This document shows, in pieces, positions 1 to 4,513 of a stretch of DNA of 5,271 nucleotides. The position numbers and the translations under genes are program-made. The DNA is taken from positions 4,177 through 9,447 of the forward strand of contig DIZU01000090.1 of assembly GCA_002429455.1 (NCBI GenBank), given 5' to 3'. Below the pieces are notes generated by a model that searched no databases, was not told where the DNA came from, and worked only from the letters and a program-made list of their open reading frames with translations. Source of the stretch: Methylotenera sp. UBA6020 (lineage in GTDB: Bacteria > Pseudomonadota > Gammaproteobacteria > Burkholderiales > Methylophilaceae). Within the stretch, counting starts at the first letter, position 1, and each line of letters starts with the position of its first letter.

Positions 1-40
1 GCTCAGAATGACGTCAGCAATATTTAAATGCAGCTATTTT

Positions 41-48
41 AGGAAAAG
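41..48 (+). promoter_or_regulatory. Ribosome binding site of gabT
   Basis: AGGAAAAG, with the AGGA core at 41-44, lies 8 bases before the ATG at 53. It decides between this start and the in-frame ATG at 8, which would add 15 residues absent from the family. Confidence 0.7.
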
Positions 49-52
49 TTTG

Positions 53-1351
53 ATGAGCATAAATACACCAATCAGCAACCAGTCGCTGCACGAAAGACGC
101 TTGGCCGCCACTCCGCGAGGCATCGGCGTGATGGTCAGTTTTTTTATTGATCGTGCGCTCAATGCCGAAGTATGGGATGTAGAAGGTCGCCGCTATATTG
201 ATTTTGCTGGCGGCATTGCCGTACTCAATACCGGTCACCGGCATCCAAAGCTGGTTGCCGCGATTGAGGCACAACTGGCACGTTTTACCCATACCTGTTA
301 TCAGGTGCTGCCTTATGAAAATTACGTCACACTGGCTGAACGTATTAACGCGCTGACCCCCGGTAAGCATGCCAAAAAAACCGCGTTTTTCTCCAGCGGC
401 GCGGAGGCAGTCGAAAACGCCGTCAAAATCGCCCGAGCCAGCTCTGGTCGCCCGGGGATCATTGCTTTTTCTGGCGGGTTTCATGGCCGCACCATGATGG
501 CGAGCGCGCTTACCGGTAAAGTTGTGCCTTACAAAGTCGGCTTTGGACCATTCCCCGCTGAGGTTTATCACTTGCCATTCCCTATGGAGCTGCATGGCGT
601 AAGTGTAGAGGATTCGATCAATGCGCTGCATACGCTGTTCAAGGCTGATGTTGAAGCCAAGCGCATCGCAGCTATCATTATCGAGCCGGTGCAAGGCGAA
701 GGTGGTTTTTATGTGGCGCCGCCAGCCTTGATGACAGCGCTGCGTGAGGAGTGCGATGAGCATGGTATATTGCTTATTCTGGATGAAGTGCAAACGGGTT
801 TCGGCCGTACAGGAAAATTATTTGCAGTCGAGCATTATGACGTGATGCCAGACATCATGGTTCTGGCAAAAAGTCTGGCGGGTGGTACCACCTTATCTGC
901 CGTATGCGGCAGGGCTGAAGTGATGGATGGCCCAGCGCCCGGCGGTTTAGGCGGTACTTATGCCGGTAACCCGCTGGCCATTGCCGCCGCCCATGCAGTA
1001 CTTGATATTATTGAAGAAGAGGGCTTAATTGCGCGCGCCAATCATTTAGGTGAAAAACTTACCGTACGACTTAAAGCTGCGCAGGCCACGGTGCCGGCGT
1101 TAAAAGAAGTACGTGGCTTGGGCTCGATGATTGCAGCAGAATTTTTTGAACCCAATCCCCGGACCGGAATCAATGAACCATCAACGGAGGCCGTAAAGCG
1201 CGTGCAGCAAGCCGCCCTTGAAGAAGGTTTGATTTTGCTTAGCTGCGGCGTTTACGCCAATGCAATCCGCTTTTTGTATCCGCTTACCATCGAGGATGAA
1301 GTATTTGATGAAGCGCTCGACATTATCGACCGTGCACTGGCTAAAGCCTGA
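53..1351 (+). CDS. gabT: 4-aminobutyrate aminotransferase (GABA transaminase), PLP-dependent
   Basis: Predicted cytoplasmic class-III aminotransferase of 432 residues; E. coli GabT has 426. The family converts 4-aminobutyrate plus 2-oxoglutarate to succinate semialdehyde plus glutamate. Visible motifs in order: DFAGGIAVLNTGH near the N-terminus, SSGAEAVENAVKIAR (phosphate-binding region), FHGRT with R146, EPVQGEGG with E216, LDEVQTGFGRTG with D244 (pyridine-nitrogen Asp), LAKSLAGG with K273 (Schiff-base Lys), GGLGGTYAGNP, and R406 in the C-terminal IRFLYPLTIED segment. D244 and K273 are 29 apart, as in E. coli (D239/K268), and R146 and E216 match the substrate-binding R141 and E211. The start at 53 is preferred because AGGA lies 8 bases upstream and the N-terminus then matches E. 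coli GabT; an in-frame ATG at 8 has no visible ribosome site. No gabD is in the window. An acetylornithine or other omega-aminotransferase role is possible but less likely. Confidence 0.93.
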   Translation: MSINTPISNQSLHERRLAATPRGIGVMVSFFIDRALNAEVWDVEGRRYIDFAGGIAVLNTGHRHPKLVAAIEAQLARFTHTCYQVLPYENYVTLAERINALTPGKHAKKTAFFSSGAEAVENAVKIARASSGRPGIIAFSGGFHGRTMMASALTGKVVPYKVGFGPFPAEVYHLPFPMELHGVSVEDSINALHTLFKADVEAKRIAAIIIEPVQGEGGFYVAPPALMTALREECDEHGILLILDEVQTGFGRTGKLFAVEHYDVMPDIMVLAKSLAGGTTLSAVCGRAEVMDGPAPGGLGGTYAGNPLAIAAAHAVLDIIEEEGLIARANHLGEKLTVRLKAAQATVPALKEVRGLGSMIAAEFFEPNPRTGINEPSTEAVKRVQQAALEEGLILLSCGVYANAIRFLYPLTIEDEVFDEALDIIDRALAKA

Positions 1352-1371
1352 AAAATGCATGCCCAAAAATA

Positions 1372-1410
1372 GCATTCATCTGCGTCGCCTACTTTTGGTT
1401 AGATGAATGT
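1372..1410 (-). terminator. Possible minus-strand terminator in the convergent gap
   Basis: CATTCATCT at 1373-1381 pairs with AGATGAATG at 1401-1409, extended by one G-U pair, around a 19-base loop. Read on the minus strand, the stem is followed within two bases by a run of five T (1369-1365). It lies directly downstream of the minus-strand gene ending at 1449. The stem is AT-rich and the loop large, so this is a weak candidate. It overlaps and excludes the hairpin at 1394-1420. Confidence 0.35.
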
Positions 1411-1420
1411 ATCTACCAAA
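1394..1420 (+). terminator. Bulged hairpin downstream of gabT
   Basis: TTTGGT(T)AGAT pairs with ATCTACCAAA: 10 base pairs, one bulged T, six-base loop GAATGT. It starts 43 bases after the gabT stop. The following bases, CTCTCATTGTTT, are not a clean U-tract, so function as a gabT terminator is uncertain. It competes with the hairpin at 1372-1410 for bases 1401-1409. Confidence 0.3.
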
Positions 1421-1448
1421 CTCTCATTGTTTAGATTAGGGGCCTAGA

Positions 1449-1895
1449 TCAAGAAGGGTCCTTAGATACCTCATCTTCAACTTCCGTGCTTTTCCAATTA
1501 AGGTACACATTTACACCTCGGCGGTTGGTGATGGTGATTTTTCTGGTAATCGTTACGCCATTATATTGCGCGCTGATTTTGTAAATGCCATTTTCCAGCT
1601 TTAAAAAGAGCAGGGGGCCGCCATTAGGCAAATCCAGTCTGACATTGCCTTTTTTATCGGTGATGGTGACTGAAACATCGGCAATCGAGTGTCCTTTGCC
1701 TTCTGACAGATAGAGGCGCATATTGTATTCACCCGCCTTGGCTTTGATATCGCTGGCCTCTTCCTCGCCGAAGCCGCCATTGACGTAGGCTGTTTCGCCG
1801 ACATTGCCTTCCACAGCGTATGCGATATTTGCCGTTGTAACTATTACCATCGCGCCGATCAAGCCATTCAGTAAAAACTTAACAATGTTCATCAT
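1449..1895 (-). CDS. Secreted small protein with carboxypeptidase-regulatory (transthyretin-like) fold
   Basis: 148 residues. A Sec signal peptide is clear: K6, a hydrophobic core to about residue 24, and an AYA cleavage site after A27, so the mature protein of about 121 residues should be periplasmic or secreted. The mature part begins with a Gly/Glu-rich segment (YVNGGFGEEEA) and then an all-beta domain: YNMRLYLSEGKG, IADVSVTITDKKGNV, GGPLLFLKLENGIYKISAQYNG, VTITRKITI. This is the pattern of carboxypeptidase-regulatory-like/transthyretin-like small proteins found in many proteobacteria, whose role is mostly unknown. No catalytic motif or cysteine is seen. Two ATG codons overlap (1895 and 1892); AAGGA at 1904-1908 is 8 bases before the first, which is chosen. 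It converges on gabT and lies 387 bases from the cytochrome operon, so co-transcription with it is not shown. Confidence 0.8.
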   Translation of the reverse strand: MMNIVKFLLNGLIGAMVIVTTANIAYAVEGNVGETAYVNGGFGEEEASDIKAKAGEYNMRLYLSEGKGHSIADVSVTITDKKGNVRLDLPNGGPLLFLKLENGIYKISAQYNGVTITRKITITNRRGVNVYLNWKSTEVEDEVSKDPS

Positions 1896-1903
1896 GATGT
1901 AGT

Positions 1904-1908
1904 TCCTT
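1904..1908 (-). promoter_or_regulatory. Ribosome binding site of the secreted small protein
   Basis: AAGGA on the minus strand, 8 bases from the ATG at 1895 and 11 from the adjacent in-frame ATG at 1892. It favours the first of the two starts. Confidence 0.6.
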
Positions 1909-2045
1909 GTATGTGAATGTACGAATAATCAAAAGTTGGTAACCGCTTAGCTTAGCCGTCGAAAACCACTTAGGTTTGCTGTGTCATGAAAACCTCTTAA
2001 TTAAGTGCCTCGTTATGCGTGTCGCAGTTAGCCATTAGCAGAATT

Positions 2046-2051
2046 TATAAT
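2046..2051 (+). promoter_or_regulatory. Candidate -10 box TATAAT
   Basis: A perfect TATAAT hexamer on the plus strand, immediately before the palindrome at 2053-2069. No good -35 sits at 15-19 bases upstream (the 17-base position reads CGCAGT) and there is no TG extension, so activity would need an activator or may be absent. On the minus strand the same bases read TATTAT and could serve the gene at 1895 instead. Confidence 0.25.
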
Positions 2052-2052
2052 A

Positions 2053-2069
2053 CGCCATGAGTCATGGCG
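2053..2069. repeat. Perfect 17-base palindrome, possible operator
   Basis: CGCCATGA-G-TCATGGCG: two 8-base arms around one central base, directly next to the TATAAT at 2046-2051. The position across a would-be transcription start fits a repressor site, but no regulator family is recognised from the sequence. Confidence 0.35.
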
Positions 2070-2166
2070 CGAACTGTGCGGCAGCGAACATAGAAGTATC
2101 ATCACGTTGAACCCAGACTCTGGGCTTGGCGTGAGGAATGCTAGCTGCACTTGCATAGCACTTTTC
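2057..2166 (+). ncRNA. Candidate structured small RNA, about 105-110 nt
   Basis: The start is estimated from the TATAAT at 2046-2051 and the end from the T-run at 2162-2165. The core is a long hairpin at 2102-2134: TCACGTTGA pairs with TTGGCGTGA using three G-U pairs, then, after one A-C mismatch, CCCAG pairs with CTGGG. The three G-U pairs exist only in plus-strand RNA and become A-C mismatches on the minus strand, which favours a plus-strand transcript. A second hairpin at 2139-2160 followed by CTTTTC could terminate it. It matches no RNA family I recognise. It could instead be the minus-strand leader of the gene at 1895, or a DNA-level repeat. Confidence 0.3.
2139..2165 (+). terminator. 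Terminator-like hairpin of the candidate small RNA
   Basis: TGCTA (2139-2143) pairs with TAGCA (2156-2160). After a two-base GC bulge, TGCA (2146-2149) faces TGCA (2152-2155). CTTTTC follows directly. The T-run has only four bases. A competing stem, AGCACT (2157-2162) with AGTGCT (2173-2178), overlaps the 3' arm. Confidence 0.3.
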
Positions 2167-2282
2167 ACATGTAGTGCTCGGTTTCGAATTGACTAATCAA
2201 AAGTGGCTGCTAAACAGGCTAGAGAAATGCAAATGACGGTTTAGGTTTTGCTTTAGCCAATTACAAAGCCATGACAAATTGG

Positions 2283-2888
2283 TTACTGAGCTTGAAGGTA
2301 GTGGGCTATTGCTTCGATGTCGCTTTCTGATAAGCCTTTGACGACTTCGTGCATTGCGGTAGCTGCGGGTCGTTCATTACCATAAAAAACCTTGAGTTGT
2401 CGTTTTAGATAGGCTTCATGCTGCCCGCCAAGCCTAGGCGTTGTTTCCTTGCCTTGACCCTTTTCCCCATGGCAGGCCATACATGGTGGAACACCTTTGT
2501 CTGGATGACCATTGGTGAAGATGTTTTTGCCTAGCTCATACTTCGATTGATCCGAAATTTTTCCCGGATGTACGGGTGGTTGAGATTCGTAGTAAGCCGC
2601 TAACTGCTGAATATCTTCATCAGAAAGTCTGGAAGAAATTCCCCACATGAATCGTCGGGCATTTTCATCCGCACGTGACTTGTCGCGGAATGCTTTCATC
2701 TGATTAATAAAATAAGGTGCTGGCTCACCGGCGAGTTGAGGAAAGAGTTCCGATGTCGTCGTGCCGCCAGGCCCGTGACAAATTGAACAAAGTTGGCGGT
2801 CAAGCTTGCTTCCCATATCGGCCCCCAAGGCAGAAGAGCTTGCAATCAGTCCGATCACTCCCAAAGACATCCAAATGCGATAATTCAT
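2283..2888 (-). CDS. Diheme cytochrome c4-type protein, Cyc1-like periplasmic electron carrier
   Basis: 201 residues with a Sec signal peptide ending near ALG-AD (residues 20-24), giving a periplasmic protein of about 179 residues, the usual size of cytochrome c4. Two tandem monoheme domains are visible. Domain 1 has C34-S-I-C37-H38 and probable axial ligand M81; domain 2 has C136-M-A-C139-H140 and probable ligand M179. Each Met sits seven residues before the Leu of an LS-(D/E)-(E/S)-DI motif (LSDEDI, LSESDI), a c4-typical internal repeat. It is the second gene of an operon, 18 bases after the cyc2-like gene. GGGGA at 2895-2899 is 6 bases from its ATG. In A. ferrooxidans the diheme c4 protein Cyc1 is encoded directly after cyc2 and accepts its electrons; by analogy this protein should shuttle electrons through the periplasm to an oxidase or bc1 complex. 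The partner is inferred. Other c4 proteins serve cbb3 oxidases. Confidence 0.9.
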   Translation of the reverse strand: MNYRIWMSLGVIGLIASSSALGADMGSKLDRQLCSICHGPGGTTTSELFPQLAGEPAPYFINQMKAFRDKSRADENARRFMWGISSRLSDEDIQQLAAYYESQPPVHPGKISDQSKYELGKNIFTNGHPDKGVPPCMACHGEKGQGKETTPRLGGQHEAYLKRQLKVFYGNERPAATAMHEVVKGLSESDIEAIAHYLQAQ

Positions 2889-2894
2889 GACTAT

Positions 2895-2899
2895 TCCCC
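2895..2899 (-). promoter_or_regulatory. Ribosome binding site of the cytochrome c4 gene
   Basis: GGGGA on the minus strand, 6 bases before the ATG at 2888, within the 18-base gap of the operon. An own ribosome site with such a short gap indicates co-transcription with the upstream gene. Confidence 0.55.
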
Positions 2900-2906
2900 G
2901 AATGAA

Positions 2907-4253
2907 TTAGAAGGCAAACCAAGTGTTCAAGAACAGCGTGTTTCTGTCACTCGGTTTGAGCCCAAGGCCATCAGTTTGTCTTGAACCATCCCATTTTGTA
3001 TAGCCGGTGTATTGCAGGGAGACTCGAGCAAATGTCCAGGGATTATAGTCAAACTGGACGACATAGCCTTGATTATCTGGCTTGGTCACAAGGTTGTCTC
3101 CGGTGGAGAACGCTATTGCATCGTTGCTACCTGTGGTATTGAAATAGGCCAGCGAAGCACCATATTTGCGGTCATAAAGGTAGCTAGCTTTGGCTTTGAA
3201 TGTATTCAGGTGGTCATGAGTATTACATGGACCAGCGCTGCATGTCGGGTCGAAGCTAGCCTTATAGTCCTGTTTCTCATGAATATAGGTGGTCTGTAGT
3301 GAAATGATATGCGGATCTGACAGATACTGATATTGAGCGTCTAACGCAGTGTCAGTGAAGCGGTTGGTAGGGCCATGGGGGTTGGTGTTGTCTGGGAAAA
3401 TGTCTACCTGCATCCCATAAGTTCCAACCATCAAGGAGTGGGCTCCCCACTCCTCATTCCATGCCAGGCGCCAATAAGGATTGTCGCGCCCGTCAACTCT
3501 GGTCACTTCATGTTTGTCCCAAGGCTGGCCTGCACTTAGTGCACGAAAGAAATGGTTAGCGTTACCATAGAGTGACAATTCTCCGTATAGATGTCGGTCA
3601 TACCAGAAGTAACCGCCGAGACCGGCCACCTGCTGACCAAGTCCACCATCAATAACGGTTGCAAAGGCCGGTCCTGGGATGGGTAGATTCGGGCCATTAA
3701 ACGGGAAGCCCCAGGCCGGCGTAGTATTCCAGGCGTCCTGTGCAGATGGGTTATTGTTGAGATTAAGACCAAACACCGTGTTTTTACCAAAAATGTCATG
3801 ATTCACTACAAACCGGATATCCGTGTTATCCAACTGACTATGGCCACGGATGGAACCGTCCTCTCTTTGTTCAGAATTGTTGGTATAGGTCCATTGAATG
3901 AACATACCGGCATGGTCATTTAACTTGCCTGCCGCAAACAGACTGAGCACATCGAATTGCGGGTCATTTTCACGCATCATCAGTTTTGCACCGGTATTGT
4001 CGTGATTCTTGGCCAGACTGGTCATCGAAAATTGCATCATGGCGGCCAATGGCAGTAGCTGACGTTCGCCTAGGGTGTAGCCATTGAGTTTGAACTCTCT
4101 GCCAAAGGGCGTCAGCTCAGGAAAGCTGGTGTGACAGGCTGCGCAATCCATCCCTGTTTGCCTCGCGAAGGATGGGACTGCGAAACTGACTGAGGGAATT
4201 AAATAGAGTCCAGTTAAGGCAAGAAACAGAATCTTTATAAAGGTCTGGCGCAT
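2907..4253 (-). CDS. cyc2: Cyc2-type fused cytochrome-porin, putative outer-membrane iron oxidase
   Basis: 448 residues. The signal peptide is cleaved near SFA-VP (after A25). The mature N-terminus reads AVPSFARQTGMDCAACH, then PELTPFGREFK. It shows the Cyc2 signature: AxPxFARQT, one CXXCH heme site (C37, C40, H41), then PxL and FGRxFK. From about residue 68 the chain is a series of amphipathic beta strands with aromatic girdles (MFIQWTYTN, YGELSLYGN, ASLAYFNTTG, ARVSLQYTGY) and ends NTWFAF with terminal Phe, as in outer-membrane barrels. The family forms a porin of about 16 strands with a small heme domain plugged inside. Characterised Cyc2 proteins oxidise extracellular Fe(II). Length fits between short neutrophile forms (about 400) and A. 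ferrooxidans Cyc2 (485). It is the first gene of an operon with a c4 cytochrome. Oddity: a Cys pair, C338 and C343, with H346 and H348. The fused architecture is clear; Fe(II) as substrate is inferred. Confidence 0.85.
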   Translation of the reverse strand: MRQTFIKILFLALTGLYLIPSVSFAVPSFARQTGMDCAACHTSFPELTPFGREFKLNGYTLGERQLLPLAAMMQFSMTSLAKNHDNTGAKLMMRENDPQFDVLSLFAAGKLNDHAGMFIQWTYTNNSEQREDGSIRGHSQLDNTDIRFVVNHDIFGKNTVFGLNLNNNPSAQDAWNTTPAWGFPFNGPNLPIPGPAFATVIDGGLGQQVAGLGGYFWYDRHLYGELSLYGNANHFFRALSAGQPWDKHEVTRVDGRDNPYWRLAWNEEWGAHSLMVGTYGMQVDIFPDNTNPHGPTNRFTDTALDAQYQYLSDPHIISLQTTYIHEKQDYKASFDPTCSAGPCNTHDHLNTFKAKASYLYDRKYGASLAYFNTTGSNDAIAFSTGDNLVTKPDNQGYVVQFDYNPWTFARVSLQYTGYTKWDGSRQTDGLGLKPSDRNTLFLNTWFAF

Positions 4254-4260
4254 AACCTAA

Positions 4261-4265
4261 CTCCC
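4261..4265 (-). promoter_or_regulatory. Ribosome binding site of the cyc2-like gene
   Basis: GGGAG on the minus strand, 7 bases before the ATG at 4253, supporting this start, which also gives a complete signal peptide. Confidence 0.6.
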
Positions 4266-4277
4266 ATGAAGATGAAT

Positions 4278-4298
4278 CGTTAACGCACCTACGTTAAC
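4278..4298. repeat. Twin CGTTAAC elements in the cyc2 leader/promoter
   Basis: CGTTAAC occurs at 4278-4284 and 4292-4298, start to start 14 bases; each contains the palindrome GTTAAC, and the first is part of the perfect palindrome CGTTAACG (4278-4285). They lie between the FNR-type box and the ribosome site, about where transcription should begin. They could be a second operator or chance. Confidence 0.3.
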
Positions 4299-4311
4299 AT
4301 GCCATCCAGGG

Positions 4312-4317
4312 CGTCAA
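4312..4317 (-). promoter_or_regulatory. Possible -35 box (TTGACG) of the cyc2 operon
   Basis: TTGACG on the minus strand, five of six matches to TTGACA, 58 bases before the ATG. The 17-base-spaced -10 position reads ACGTAG and nearby choices (TAACGT at 15) are also poor. A weak -10 next to an FNR-type site fits an activator-dependent promoter. Confidence 0.35.
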
Positions 4318-4319
4318 GT

Positions 4320-4333
4320 TTGATCCATATCAA
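4320..4333 (-). promoter_or_regulatory. FNR/ANR-type operator upstream of the cyc2 operon
   Basis: TTGAT-CCAT-ATCAA on the plus strand (TTGAT-ATGG-ATCAA on the minus) matches the FNR consensus TTGATNNNNATCAA at all ten defined bases. Its centre (4326.5) is about 73 bases before the cyc2 ATG and 12 bases upstream of the centre of the possible -35 box. That is close to the class II position (about -41 to -45) used by FNR as an activator. It is 180 bases from the end of the flhG-like gene, which reads toward it, so cyc2 is the only plausible target. It implies control by oxygen through an FNR/ANR/CRP-family regulator, not encoded here. The match is seen; regulation is inferred. Confidence 0.65.
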
Positions 4334-4513
4334 TTAGTATTCGATAAAAGCATTTTGTAACCACTTTATCTAGCATTCGCCACTACATTCATGTTCGTAG
4401 TGCCTTCAGATTCGAGATAGAGTTGATGACCGTTGCATTCTTACTGAACATAGTAGTCATCTAGCAGTAACGGGCCTTTTCCCCGTGGGGCTGTGCTTGA
4501 GGAAATCTCGGCT

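Larger units (their letters stand above)
1896..2282. other. 387-base intergenic region without a protein gene
   Basis: No convincing ORF was found on either strand. The left part (1896-2040) holds the ribosome site of the small secreted protein, a perfect 10-base palindrome CTTAATTAAG at 1996-2005, and no clear promoter. The centre (2046-2178) carries a perfect TATAAT and four consecutive inverted repeats, described separately. At the right end, CCAATT (2257-2262) and AATTGG (2277-2282) form a 6-base-pair stem with a 14-base loop directly after the cytochrome c4 stop codon, without a T-run. An 11-base direct repeat, TAATCAAAAGT, occurs at 1926-1936 and 2194-2204. Confidence 0.6.

Noticed and set aside
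8..52. N-terminal extension of gabT from the ATG at 8
   Set aside because: No ribosome site precedes it, the extra 15 residues do not match GabT N-termini, and the ATG at 53 has AGGA at 8 bases.
14..793. 259-residue minus-strand ORF opposite gabT
   Set aside because: It lies wholly antisense to a clear gabT coding region, has no recognisable domain and a low-complexity-free but patternless translation; it is a shadow of the real gene.
2011..2035. Integron attC-like core (CGTTATGC)
   Set aside because: No matching inverse core site at the right spacing and no paired arm structure; not an attC site.
1937..2193. MITE-like element bounded by the 11-base direct repeat
   Set aside because: No terminal inverted repeats could be found just inside the direct repeats; only a weak, gapped match (TCGAAAACC at about 1958 versus GGTTTCGA at 2180-2187).
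2793..3299. Short plus-strand ORFs at 2793-2984 and 3012-3299
   Set aside because: Both are antisense to the cytochrome genes, lack ribosome sites and show no protein-like pattern.
3536..3799. 87-residue minus-strand ORF inside the cyc2-like gene
   Set aside because: It is an alternative frame within a well-supported barrel gene; no independent evidence.
2907..4253. MtrB/PioB-type porin of a porin-cytochrome conduit
   Set aside because: The heme motif and barrel are on one chain with the Cyc2 N-terminal signature, and there is no adjacent multiheme MtrA/PioA-type cytochrome.
4381..4402. Inverted repeat CACTAC/GTAGTG as a terminator
   Set aside because: Six base pairs with a 10-base loop and no T-run on either side; could be chance.
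4396..4446. 20-codon minus-strand ORF in the cyc2 upstream region
   Set aside because: It has no convincing ribosome site and no recognisable content, and an ORF this short is expected by chance.
4470..4486. Hairpin ACGGG/CCCGT as a terminator for the flhG-like gene
   Set aside because: Only 5 base pairs, and on the minus strand the next bases are TACTGC, with no T-run.
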